DNA from: Cucumis sativus
Taxonomy: Eukaryota > Streptophyta > Magnoliopsida > Cucurbitales > Cucurbitaceae
Assembly: GCF_000004075.3 (NCBI RefSeq)
Contig: NC_026657.2
Location: 1,550,001-1,614,000, forward strand
Direction: 5' to 3'
Length of the DNA stretch: 64,000 nucleotides
The notes below the pieces were generated by a model that saw nothing but the letters and a program-made list of their open reading frames with translations, was not told the DNA's origin and ran no database searches. A program made the position numbers and the translations under genes. Positions 48,881 to 61,498 of this stretch are shown one piece after another. Position 1 is the stretch's first letter; every line of letters begins with the position of its first letter.

Positions 48881-49750
48881 CCCTCGCTTTCTTTCTCTCT
48901 TTTGCTCTCTTATTGGAATTTTGAAGAAGGGCTCTGTTTCAAAAGACAAGAGCCACTGTTTCTCTCTCTGAAGGTAGTTAAAGTTATACCTTATCAGTTG
49001 TAATGTTGTTTCATAGCCTCATTTTTTTTGGGAGAAATGGAGTTTTTATGGGTCTAAGTTCTTGTAATTTGCATGGAAGAGTTGGGATTTGAGTTTTTAG
49101 CTCTGTTCTTTTCTTCTTGCTTTGTCTTTGCTTCACTCAGATGAGAGGAACAACCTTTTGTTCTCTTTCCATTTCCTTTTCTGTTTAATGGATGATTTTA
49201 TTGTTTGTTCTCCTTATTTTTCTGGAGATCTTACTCCATTCTTATGGAGAAATGGCTTACTCTAGTGTAAGAATGAATGGTTTTAATTTGAGATCTCTTT
49301 CTCTACTTTCAGCTCTTGTTTTGTTTCTCTTAGTTGTTGCTGAGTCAAAGTTTAGATCAGTTAGTCAACCAGTTGTGTCTCTTTGCTTAATTTGAAGCTC
49401 AGTTCAATGGCAGATGATATGATCCTTATTGTTCCAACAAGTTGTTTTGGATCACTTTTCAAAGACTGCACCACACTTTTGATATCTTGTGTATTTGATA
49501 TGTTTTCCCTGCCAGATCTCCATATTTTTTATACATCTATTGTGAGTTTTTTTGTGAATAAATATATGGATTCAAATGATATTTGGTTACTTGTATGGAT
49601 TGGAATTGTTGAGATTATGGGAGAGATAATGGTGAAATGTCATTTGAACTATTTGTGGGTTTTGCAGAGGTTGCTGAGAGTTGATTTGGTGCTGAAAAGC
49701 AGTGATCTACAACACTTTTCAGTGATTCGAGAAACGATGCGCAACGAGCT
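48881..49750 (+). promoter_or_regulatory. APRR2 leader with probable leader intron and overlapping upstream ORF
   Basis: CT-rich sequence at 48885-48972 ends in CTGAAG|GTAGTT, a good donor. TTTTGCAG|AGGTTGCTG at 49659-49675 is a good acceptor, so a 5' UTR intron of about 690 bases is likely. In the second leader exon, ATG 49737 opens a 37-codon frame that ends at TGA or equivalent by 49850, overlapping the APRR2 start at 49751 in another frame. Its context (A at -3, C at +4) is weaker at +4 than that of the main ATG (G at -3, G at +4). Confidence 0.5.
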
Positions 49751-52700
49751 ATGGTTTGCACTGCTAATGATTTACATGGGTGGAAAGATTTTCCAAAGGG
49801 GCTTAGAGTTCTCCTCCTTGATGGAGACACCAGTTCTGCCGCTGAGATAAAAACAAAGCTTGAGGAAATGGAGTATGTTGGTAAGAAAACGCTTCCCCTC
49901 ATCTTTGTTCTTCTTATAAAAATCTTTCCCATTTGGAAGTGTTATTGCCAAACCACCTTACCACTTGAGTTGCTTGATTTGGTGTTTTTCTGTCTTCAGT
50001 CTTGACCCACATTTCCACTAAAGCTCTTTTCTTTCTTTTTTTCTGTCTCTCTTCTCTCCCTTTTATGTTTGGTAAATTTGGTTGTTTTGGTACTTGATGG
50101 AAGAGAACATTTTAAAGATCAATCATACTTTAAGAAGAGCAACAGTGCTAATCAAGTAATTCATGCCAAAACCATTGCTCTAAATAGTAAGTTGGATTTT
50201 GTCAGACATGAAACTGTTACCTTGGGAAATATAATGAAAAAAATTAGCTACTCGAATTGCAGTGCCATTTTTCATTCTGCAAGCGAGATCTTTTCATCTA
50301 TATATGTTTGTGCATGTATCTGAAACCTTTGACATATTCATTACAGTTGTGACGTACTGCAATGAGAATGATGCATTGTCAGCCATTTCAAGCAAACCTG
50401 AAACTTTTCATGTCGCCATTGTGGAGGTAATGGTTGACAACTGATCAAAATATCTAAAGTTTAATGGAATATGTTTCAGAAGTGCTCCGATTGGGTGGAT
50501 CACCACGGCACTGATTTATAGAATTTCTTTAGTTAATAAGGTATTAGTACTTTTCTAATGGCATGACGAACTTGATCACAGGTAACGACAAGCAACCATG
50601 AAGGAAATTTTAAGTTTCTTGAAGCTGCCAAGGACTTGCCTACCATTAGTATGTTTATTTCTACTAAACTATGTTCATTGCCTACTATTTTGCGACTCCT
50701 AATGTAAGAGTTTCAATTTTGAGCAGTGATTTCAAATATTCATTGCCTAAGCACGATGATGAAGTGCATAGCGGTAAATCTACTTGAACTTTAAGTGATT
50801 CTGGCTTGTTACTAAAATTTAACCTTGATATTAAGAGTTTGTGATGGCCTATTTTTAGCTTGGTGCGATGGAGTTCCTTCAGAAACCGCTCTCTGATGAC
50901 AAATTGAGGAATATTTGGCAACATGTTGTTCATAAGGTCTGTTTTGATTGTGGCAACGATTTTCAAAGCTATTAACATCAGTGAAGAGTGCTTTAAATTT
51001 TTCTGATCTGTTAATCCTAAGCAGGCATTCAATGCAGGCGGTAGCGCCTTCCCCAATTCTCTAAAGCCTATTAAAGAATCCGTTGTCTCCATGCTGCATC
51101 TAGAATTAGAAAACAGTGAAAACGAGAATCAAGTCCAAAAGAATTTAGAAATATTGAATAGCGATGATGACAACAATCATGAACTACTGGAAGGAAGTGA
51201 TAAGTATCCAGCTCCTTCAACTCCTCAGCAGAAGCATGGAATGCGACTGGTCGACGATGGTGACTGCCAGGATCAATTGAACAGTTCGCTTGAGAAAGAG
51301 TGTGGGGAGCAAGATGGGGAGTCTAAATCCGTCGAAACTACTTGTATAAATTCACTTGTTGAAGGTACTTCTCAAGTGGAGAACTCTCAGTTACCTGACC
51401 AAGAAGCAATAAAAGAGGAAGAGAACTCTGCTGATGGTTCTGGGGCTGCGAGTAACATTGATCTTGATACACATGATCAAGACAATATTAGCAGTTCCGA
51501 GAAAAACAAGAGCATACCATGTGGTCTCAGTAATCCTTGTGGGACAAAAATTAGTAGGAAGAAGCTGAAGGTATTTATCCTTAACTTAAACTCAGAAGTA
51601 TATATATACTTGATTTCAATTGAATCTAAATCATTTTCTTGGAATGTTCTTTGAACGTCTGCATTCTTGTTGTTTGTCGGGATCAGGTAGACTGGACGCC
51701 TGAACTGCACCGAAAATTTGTACAGGCAGTGGAACAACTAGGAGTGAATCAAGCAATTCCTTCTCGAATTCTGGAGCTGATGAAAGTTGAAGGCTTGACA
51801 AGGCATAATGTAGCAAGTCACCTTCAGGTAGTTTCCATTTATGCTCTTGTTTATGCTTAATTATAACATTTGTGCATAGACCTCTCTGCTAGAAGTTTCA
51901 GTTTTTCCAAAGTAAACATTTTTGAAATAATGTACTTCATTAGATTCAGCATTGTTATCTTAAAGAAAAGAGCATGGATTTGTAGTTGAAACTATTAAAA
52001 TAGAACTCGACTCCCGATACTTATTGTTTGTTCTCTAGCAGAAGTATCGTATGCATAAGAGACACATCTTGCCAAAAGAAGAAGATGGGAGTTGGTCTCA
52101 TTCAAAGGATCCAATGAGGAAGAACTACTATCCACAAAGACCTGTGATGGCCTTCCCCCCTCCCTATCATTCAAATCATATAATGCCAGTTGCTCCTATC
52201 TACCCGCCGTGGGGTCATATGGCTTGCCCCTCGCCTGGTGTCCAAATGTGGGTACCACCCGGCTATCCACCATGGCGACCACCAGAAATTTGGCCGTGGA
52301 AGTCATATCCCGGGGTAACATTCCTACTATATAGAAAAAAGAAAAAAGAAAAAAAAAAGCTTGAACACATGATCAGAAAAATTTTATAGGAATTTTGAGC
52401 AGTTTTTAACTTCCTGAACATGTAATCATGCTTTTAGATGCATGCCGATACATGGGGTTGCCCTGTGACACCACCTCCTCATAGCCCTCTCTCTTCTCAT
52501 CCTCAAGTGGGTACAGCTTTATTTGCATATTCAACATTTACTTGTTGATTATTAGTTTTATTTGATAAGCTCATTTGTTTTTCTTGAATCAGCAGCATAT
52601 TTCAGGATTTGAAAACGTCGATCCGTATGATAAAAGCTACAGCATTGCATTCAGTCCTGTCGAACTTCAACTGGTAATACAACATTGATCTTATTCGACC

Positions 52701-53572
52701 TCTTTGTCGTACTCTCTTTTTTAAGTTTTGTTGGTCAACATGATCTCACTTTTTGCTAAAAAATTTGTTGTTCATATAGTGTTGGAACTGAAAATTCAAG
52801 CCTATGCTTTATACGTTTATTAGTTGTCTTAAACCAGATACCTCTGAGAGCTCAACACTGTTTATAGATTTGTTCATCTTAAGTCACACCAACTTTTACA
52901 AATGCTTTTGAAACATATTTCGGTAGGCAATCTAAATGCAAAGCATAAATACCAGAGTTTCCAAACTTGGAAATAAAACACCACTATTATCTTACAAGCA
53001 CAAAGTAACTTTAATGCTTATAAACTCAATCATGTCAAAAAAAGGAAGCTTATTTTTGGCATAATACAAATGTACAAAAGGGTGGCTACATCATTTGAGA
53101 TTTTTTTTTTCCCTCTAATTGAAATAGAAAGAGAAACAAATTGACGGGATGAGAATCAAATCTGTTGATTGAGACTTTTCTTAACTCACATTACCTTCTA
53201 TCCACTTGTTTGAATATTTTAAAGACTCTAAATTGTCTCTAATGTTATCTCCTAAACTATTCTTTCCATGATTATATATATTCACGTGAATACGACTCAA
53301 GAGAGGTCAATTCTCGAGAACTCTGTTAAACGACATCGATACAAGGGCGTGAAAGGAAATATCAGTATGAGAAATGCTGAAAGTTTTTGTTTTTGTTGAT
53401 ACAGGCTGATGAAGAAATTGACAAAGTGGTGAAAGAGGCAATCAGCAAGCCATGGTTACCATTGCCATTGGGGTTAAAGCCACCTTCAACAGAAAGTGTA
53501 CTATCAGAGCTCTCAAAACAAGGCATCTCAACCGTTCCTTCTCACATCAACGGCTCTCAACTGATCCAATGA
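49751..53572 (+). CDS. APRR2: Two-component response regulator-like APRR2 (pseudo-receiver + GARP domain)
   Basis: Nuclear transcription factor related to GLK proteins and linked to chlorophyll content and fruit or rind colour in several crops. Eleven exons in phase: 49751-49880, 50347-50426, 50582-50648, 50727-50773, 50859-50936, 51025-51570, 51687-51827, 52042-52314 (or from 52039), 52438-52506, 52593-52673 (or from 52596), 53405-53572; 558-560 aa. The start [20 protein letters not shown] matches the family. Residues 16-135 form a receiver-like fold, but the phospho-acceptor Asp is Glu (HVAIVEV), so it should not be phosphorylated. An acidic, Ser-rich linker follows, then the GARP domain (317 onwards, [19 protein letters not shown] ... 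SHLQKYR). A Pro/Trp/Tyr-rich part ([15 protein letters not shown]) and the conserved C-terminus [12 protein letters not shown] follow. No stop or frameshift is seen. Confidence 0.95.
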
Positions 53573-56500
53573 AAGTCCTTCAAAGAACTCAGTGAGGGTC
53601 CCATCATGTTCATAAAGAATATCAGAAGAAAAATCCAATTGGCTTGTGGGCTCTTCCACTGTCTGTAGCAGCTGATTTGGACCATCTGATTTTTCATCAT
53701 CTGATATGTAAAAAAGAAAGAGAGAAGAGACAAGTGGAGCCTAAAACCAATGGTGGCACGTGCAGGCTCACGTGGGAGCTGTGATGTACTGTCCTTTTGA
53801 CAATAGTCAGATGGAGAACAGAATGGACGGTGGAGGAAGAGCCACGTAGGTGACTTTGATACCACAATTTTGAGGTGTGGTCGTGAAGATAGCAGAAAAA
53901 GGAGGTAGTGGTGGGTTGGTGAGTGTTGGCGTTAGTGGAAGATGTAATAATTGAATTCATTAGATTTTTTTTCTTTTTTCTTTTTTTTGAGGAGAGGGAG
54001 AAGATCAGATGATAATGGTGATATGTTGTTTTGTGATGGGACCATGATTTTGAGTCTTTGTTCAATAATGTAAAAATGACTGAATTTTTGGTACCTATGC
54101 TGTTGTTTCCTTAGGATAATAAATTTTCCAAAGGAACTGTCTTTTTCTGTTTGTCCAGATTTTTTTTTAGCTTAGAAAACCATAAAAACTTGAACAGTAC
54201 AGATTATAATTGCCATGGACTGAATGATTTAGGAAGAAGATGAACAACGTTATGTACATAAATCAAATGTTTGAACTTAAAAACATTTACTTAGCATTAC
54301 TGAATTAACATAAAGCATTTGTTATTCACTAAATGGTTAAAAGTTTGGATTTTTCTTCCACTTAAAACTAGTACCTGAACTGTGCTTCGAAAATTACTTT
54401 TTAATGTTAGCAGTGAAATATTTTAGTGTTCAACTTTTCGACTTCATCCATGTTAACATAATTTAACCACATCAACTTCAGCTGTGTTCACCATCAAAAT
54501 TCGTACATTTATGGTGAAATTTTAATCTTTAACTCTTCCTCTTTCAATTCTTAAAGAAATAACTCTCCACCTTAAACATAAACTTTGCATTTAGAACAAA
54601 AACATCTTCACTCCGACGTATTAACTCTAACTTTTAAGTTCTTTTAAGTTCACACCATTTTTTTTTTTTTTTTTTTTGAAGTTGTAGAGAGTAGTAAACT
54701 AATAATATATTTAATTACATTTTGGGGGAGGCACATACTTTTATTTATGTATTTAAAGTTTGGCAAGTGTTCATACAATTATTCATTTTTTGGTTGGATT
54801 TAACCTGTTTTTGTTTTAACCTTCTATTTTAATTTGATGTTTAAACATTCTCTTTGGTTTTAAGTTTATGAACATTTCTACTTGATTTCCAACATATTCA
54901 ATAAGGGAGACTGTTTTGGGCCGACTGCAAAAAAAAGCAAGTTTGAGGGTTCAGTTTCTATCATGTAGAGGTTTAAATTTTACCGCTATGGTAAATTTTA
55001 GAGTCCAATTTTAACACTTAGATGAATTTAAAGGTTTAATTTTTACCGTTGAAAGTTTTAGAATATATATAATTACAACTATCACCTCACATCCACTTTC
55101 ATTGATTTTTGCAACTCACGCTATTATTATTATTATTGTCACACTTATTCATGTAAGTAATGAATTGGAACTTAGTCATTGGCCATTATTATAAGGTATA
55201 TAAATGATAAAAATGACTTGACCAAGTATGTGTTTGAATTAATTGTAATAAGGCTACACAAGTTGTCCTAGATGAAAATTGTTGATAATAGAGCATTTAT
55301 GAAACATAGAAGGGTTGTCCCACTTAGTTTTAAGAGCAAAGTCCAACTCTAAATTTGTCAGGGTCCTAGCTCAACTAATTATATGTAGAAGTACAAGATA
55401 AAAACATACATACAAGAATAGATTTACTTTTCATGGATACATTAGACTAAACCACACTTTCAATGAGTACAAGTTTTCCTTTGAACATGTACTATATTAA
55501 TTGTTAAGTTTGGGCTTTGATCTTGTTTGTGTTGGGTATTAGTTGTGGATCTCCGGTGGACTTGACCTCTCATCCGCCTCTTTTTTATTTGGTTTTGAGT
55601 TGTTCCAAGCTGACTTGCGTTAGAGATTTTGTTTCGGTGTGGTTGGTGTTTATATTAGTATAGGGAATGTATAGTTCAACTAAGCTCACAAAAATTTAAG
55701 ACTAATACTTTCTTTTGGAACGTTACTTACTCTTCCTTTTAGGATAATGCAATGGTCTATATATGAGTCTTTCCTCTAACACTTATCTCTAGTTATATGT
55801 AATCCGAGCAATATTAGAGACGTTTCTGACAATCGAGGTTGCACAGTGTTAGTCTAGAGGCAACTTTTTTTTACATTTTTCATTTGCAACACACACTCTT
55901 TTATGCCTCCTTCCTATACTTTATGGGTTTTGGCCCACCCATGAGCTTTGGGTCTGGTATTGGACAATCCACAATAAATTTGGTTCGATCGTAAATTTGG
56001 CTATCATAATTTGAGAATTTAGTCACTAGGATTTATTGAATTATAAGCACTATTTATGAAGTCTTACCAAACCATACAAACTACCTTGTAACATTCTAAG
56101 TTTGTAAGACCTAAAATTATGCTCACAAGAAATTATTTAAGGTAAGTGAACTAAGCATGCAGTGCTTTTTGGTTGCTCAAAGATTGCACCTTATTTATTG
56201 TTTAAGCATGATAATCCCAATACTTGTCAATTTGCTCGAAAATTATAACAAGTTACCACCTCAAATATATATCATCAACACTACTCTTTGTAACAGAGGA
56301 TTTAAAGTTTGTATAACTGTAGGTTGAAATATTTTAAATGTGTTTGAAGTTTGAACATCAGATCAGGGCAATGACAAAGCTAATGTATATATTTCTGTTG
56401 CTCAATTAAGATGATTTGCATTTATCTTTCAATTGAACTGTTAAACATCTCGGCCATAAAGATGATAGCAACATGTAAGATTCTTTTTAGGCTAAATTAT

Positions 56501-57394
56501 AAGTTTAGTAGTTGAACTTTAAGGTATGTGTCTATTTGGTCGCTAAACTTCTAAAAATGTTGATTTGATTTATGTTAAATGATCTATTGATAAAAAAACT
56601 TAAGCGATAATTATATGATATCATGTCAAATCATGAATTGACTTTAAAACTTAAATTGTTAGGTAAAGATAAATTTAATATTATCATATAAAAAAATAGC
56701 AAAACTCACCGAGACTGAATTTATAGTTTCAAAAGTTTTGATCTCAAAGTTCACTGACTAAATTTGATTTAACCATAGTCTTTCTCTTTTTTTGCTTAGC
56801 TCGGCATATGAAATAGAGAGATTCAAACTTGTGTCTTTTGGATTGAGTGAATATAAGCGTCAAACCGTGTAGATTCTAGCATGTTTGTACATGGGTGTGA
56901 ATAATCTAAAGAGATCAAAAACAACTTACCTCTAGAACACATAGGTTAGGGAAAGAAAAATGTCTTTCAATAGCACAATATAAACATAGCTCAATCTTGA
57001 CATTAGAAGTTCGATTTCTTCACTGAATGCATGAATTTGACAAATTTGCGAAAAGAAAATTTGAGAGCCTATTTTCGTGGTGAATAAATAAGAACCATTT
57101 TGATAATAAATTATGAATCATCAATATTGCATCTCAGTTTCTTACATGTACCAGTAATGATCACTTCAGTATCCTTGACCAAAATACACAGGCAGATGAG
57201 ATTACATAACCTGCCTACTATTCTCCTTGTCATCAATCTCAGTTTTTCTTTGCTTCAGTAGAATTTTACAAGCTTTTCTCTCTATTTTACCAATAACACT
57301 AGCTTACAGTACATGAATCAAAGTCTAAAAAGACAAAAAGTTCCTTTTGAGAAGCTGCTAAGAATCTAGCATTTGTTGCTCTCTCTAATCACAT
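53573..57394. other. Intergenic between APRR2 and the PMT gene
   Basis: Bases 53573 to about 54125 are the likely APRR2 3' UTR (AATAAA near 54118) and contain two G-boxes at 53757-53774. Beyond lies AT-rich sequence with a poly-T run near 54658-54677 and transposon-style phrases at 54900-55080 and 56500-56780. The last few hundred bases probably include the PMT 3' UTR. Both genes are read towards this gap. No gene is supported in it. Confidence 0.5.
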
Positions 57395-60300
57395 CTATTC
57401 ATCACTTGAAGAAGTGCGGTTATGTGGTGGGTTGCTTACAACCCAGTACTGTTTAACAGCAACCATTATCTTTTCTGGTACAAGAGGACCATCCTCATGA
57501 TCCATTAATTTCACATCCCATCTCATACCTGCAGCTAACTTCTTCACCTTATTCATGACGTCCACTCCGTCTCGGAGGATGACGATTCCCTCTGGCCTCA
57601 AAATACGGTCCATCTCTAGAAGTATGTCCTCAAGATTGCAACTATTTATCGTTTCAGAGGTGGAAAGCAATTAGAGATTGTGATATCACCCTTAGATCTA
57701 AAAGCTTAAGATTGATTATGATATATTTAGTGACTTTAGTATGATCTCAATATTTTCTATAGGACTTAATTCAAAAATTTCATAAGCTCAGGGGTGATTG
57801 ATCAACTTTATAGATTGAAGGTGTGATTTTAACAACTCAACAATTCAGGGTGGCTTATGCAATTTTCCTTATTAATATACTTCGATTATTCATGGAACTT
57901 GAATAAGCCTATTCTGTTTCCCGGAAAAGTTGAAGTATACGTATAGATGAAGAAGAAGATTAAGATACTTACTTGTTCTCGTACAGGTCAAATACACCAT
58001 TCCCATGAATGAAGTCGTATGTCCTCGGGTAAGTAGAGAAGCCCTCACACCTTGACAAAAGAAAGATCAAGTTAAGACTAAAGGCAATCAACTTATTTGA
58101 CAACAAATTTTTAATTCTGTTCACTCTTCAATCATGTTTGGGAGTGATTTTGACATTCACTTTTTTTAAAGTTTTAGATCACTCTCAGGTTATGTTTGGT
58201 TTCACTCTTTTAAATACAGTTTTCATACAATTAAAACTGATTTTGAATGTTAAGAAGATGATTTTAAGTGATCTTGAAGAAGTGATGTTAGCAATTTTAA
58301 AATTACTCCCATACATTTTTGGTGAATTTATGTACTCCTTCCTTAAAGTAGTCCAAAAAAAATCTTAGAGATCTCATGTAATACATGCGGATTAAGAACT
58401 AGCTAACTTCATATATCAAAGTGAATGTCAGTGAAACAAGATTATTTTTCTGAGACAGAAGGCCTAAAAATCAGGCAACCAAATTACTCAACATGTCAAT
58501 ATAGTTCCACTTACAGCTATGTTGTGTTTCCTTTTAAATTTCTACTGATACGATTTAGTTTCATAAACTTGCTTTAGAAATACAAAAATCTAAAATCAAT
58601 CACATGGCTTTAACTGGAAGAGGAAAGAGATAGAGGAAGAAAACATACCAATCATGATACATGCCAACAAGACCTCTCTCGTAAATGGCTCCTAGAGTGT
58701 TCTTGGAAATCGTAGGCACAACATTCATCACCCAAGAATTTTTTGAGTGAACTGCAGCTGCAAATCCCCCGAGGTTTGCATTCATATCCATCACATTCCT
58801 ATATCGTGGGCTGCCAATCAAGTTATTTATCCTCCTGTAAGCAGTAACATGCTTTTTCCAAATTTTGTTGTCCTCTTCAAAAGATTCAACTGTAACATCT
58901 GGAATTAGACCACTGGATATTCTGGGAGGTACGGCAAAAAGCCGTGCTGGGAACTTCTTCAATTTCCCTCCTGCTACTTCGTCATCACTTGTTACATCAG
59001 GAAAAGGGGTGACGCATGTCTCCATTTTCTGGTACCTGTACAATATAATTCAAGAAGAGAAGGAGAGCAAGAGAATGAAAAAACGAGGGTCATAATTAGA
59101 AAAGTACTCACTCAAGTATTGACTTTAAAATCTTGTATTTCTCAGCTGTTTTGATTAGATTTTTTTTGATAAGATACTATTTTGATTAGATTGAGTTGGA
59201 TTCAATACCAAACGGTATTTCTCAAAAATTATCAATCTCCAATCAAATCAAGCATTTCTAAACATAAAAGGATTCTGTTCGCTAAATAGATATAGTCATA
59301 ATTTTTCAAATTGAACAAGGAAAATAAGATGACTTCTTTGACCATCCGCTATGCCATCTAGTCTAGAGATCAGATATAATTTGATCTTGGGTCACTTCAA
59401 AGTTTTCAGACTAAATCAATAGGCCGAAAGTTGAAGCTTAGAAGCAAGATAATGAAAACGCCACGATACTTATTTCCTTCCTTTGGAAAGAAAAATTATA
59501 GGGCAGAATAATGACAGATGATTACTATAACAATGCACTAAGTAATTTATTTAGCTTGTAGCAATAACAAAGATTAAACAATATGCATAAGATCAGAAGA
59601 GTGTTTTCTACACAAACTCACCAGACATCTTCATCATTTGCTTCACATAAATTTGCAGCTTTCTTCCTTTTGCAGGATTTGTCATTTTCCTTTTTCTTCC
59701 AGATAGCAATATCTCCCTTCTCATATTTTTTCTCCCAGCAAAGCTGCTCAGCTAGCTGTTCGATTTTCTTCTGCTCTGCATTTAGATCCTCCTTTGAACG
59801 TTTCCATGTCTGGTAATAGGTCTTCCAGTTGATTGGAGGGCCAGATAGGATCCAATAGCCACCAGGTCTGAGGACTCTGTCAACTTCCATCAGATACATA
59901 CCCTCTGTATCCACAAGTCCATAGCTTAGAGATGGATTAATGTTTAGATCAATGTAAACTTAATAATTATATTAGGATATGGAAATCATAATATAATTAT
60001 GGCCATCTAAAGTTCTCTAAATTTCATGTTAGGTACAATTTTGGTGTCATCTAAATGAGGCTTAAAACTCTTTCTACCGTGGGTTTAGGTAAACTTTTTA
60101 AAGAAAGGACAATTTTATGTATCGAACCTATAATCGCTGCCTCCTAGGTTCTTTGGCTAGAGAGGATCTATAGAATTTATGTAAAACTAGTAACGATACC
60201 CTTTCTTTCACTATTGTTGATCTTTTTTTTCTTTTGATGCATCTAAATGATGGTTCTTGTCCGACGGTTTTGAAGTTCTCTCCCCCCTTCCTTCTAAGTT

Positions 60301-61498
60301 CCATTGGCTCTTCGGAATGGAAGGATGCCTTGTCTTAACATTTTTTTGCACTTTTTTATATTTTTTCCTACAAAAAATATAATTTAAAACAAGATATCAA
60401 GGAGTTTTACCGCTCCAGATACTAACCATTTGAAGTCCATGGTATGAGGCATCTTGAACACTGAGCCATATCAAAAGATCTAGATGGAAATGGTAGGCGT
60501 ATACTACCCAACACACCAATAAAAGCAGGCACACCACGCTCTAGTGCAAACTGTATCTGTGCTTCGTGATTGTCCCTCGGTGCAAACGATATGGCTAATA
60601 CATTTCTCTTGAATAAATATGCACCCCAGCTAGCAACCTGAGCCAGATTTGGTGTCATTAGAGTGACAACAATATTATTTAAGATCTACTGTCTAAAAAC
60701 AAGTTCAGCGGCAGGTCAAGAAATAAAAATGGAGTGCTCCAAAACAGTGTAAAAAGTTGTTGAACATTAATAGAATAATACACAATTATTACGTTCTCAA
60801 CCATTCTATTGACACTTTCATACAGGAAGATAGTTCATTAGTTTTTGTCAGAAACATACCCCACAACCAGTATCCAGAGCTGTTCTAATGGAACCATCCG
60901 CAATTGGAATAACTGATGCTAGTTCATCAATATATGCATCAGCTCCTTGAGGAAACATTGTTCCACCACCAGGAAACTTAAATACATTGCCCTGAAACTC
61001 GACCCAATGCTGATTTGCCTTCTCAACTGTCAAGCTCTTATATGGAACATTGGCATAATGAACATAGTCACGGCCTTTCGGCCAGGGAAACGGAGTCATA
61101 TAACCTTTGGGAGCTGGAATGAGGCAGTGCAACTTTTCATCTACTGCAGGACAATGCCTTTCCCTGTATATCATACTCTCCCTTGGGAATCTCATAGCTC
61201 GGTCTTGTTCCTGACAAGGTGTATAATCTGTGAACTTTTTGTCGCATGGTTTGAACACCTTTGCTTTTGGTTCAGTAGATTCAACAATCTCGATACTGTG
61301 ATGAGTCTCAAAGTTCAAGTCTTTAACAGTGTTGCAATTTGATAGCCTGGTAATTTCCATTGCTATGCTATCTCCTTTCCCAAATCCACTTCTCTGCCAT
61401 GCTCCCAAAATGTAAAAGAAAAGGCATAAACCAATCACAGCAAATAGAGATATCGGACCTCGGTTTCTGTTGGCCGGCAAATTATGCTTCGAGCCCAT
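57395..61498 (-). CDS. Probable methyltransferase PMT2/PMT14-like, Golgi type II membrane protein
   Basis: Member of the plant putative SAM-dependent methyltransferases (PF03141, DUF248), thought to methylate pectin or other wall polymers in the Golgi. Six exons in phase: 61498-60860, 60637-60427, 59904-59622, 59035-58649, 58050-57973, 57641-57395 (614 aa). Residues 1-15 are basic and followed by one membrane anchor (about 16-34, [17 protein letters not shown]). [11 protein letters not shown] comes next, as in PMT2/14. [18 protein letters not shown] and YRERHCP are family hallmarks. The first SAM-binding motif is [16 protein letters not shown] (206-221), and [20 protein letters not shown] follows. 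The second Rossmann-like motif is [13 protein letters not shown] (457-469). The end [19 protein letters not shown] is well conserved. No break is seen. Activity of this family is mostly inferred, and the exact paralogue is uncertain. Confidence 0.94.
58134..58316. mobile_element. Small MITE (183 bp) in PMT intron 4
   Basis: The ends ATGTTTGGGAGTGATTTT (58134-58151) and, reversed and complemented, ATGTATGGGAGTAATTTT (58299-58316) agree at 16 of 18 positions. The interior also folds: AGTGATTTTGA on the left, TTTTAAGTGATCTTGAAG on the right. No target-site duplication is evident, so the true borders may differ by a few bases. It sits in the intron between PMT exons 4 and 5. Confidence 0.65.

Noticed and set aside
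50685-51092. 135-codon minus-strand frame
   Set aside because: Antisense shadow of APRR2 exons 4-6, whose + strand frame and splice sites are well supported.
53557-54065. Minus-strand frames of 102 and 122 codons
   Set aside because: They cover the APRR2 3' UTR antisense, are rich in His/Ser/Thr from simple sequence, and have no domain. The G-boxes nearby are reported separately.
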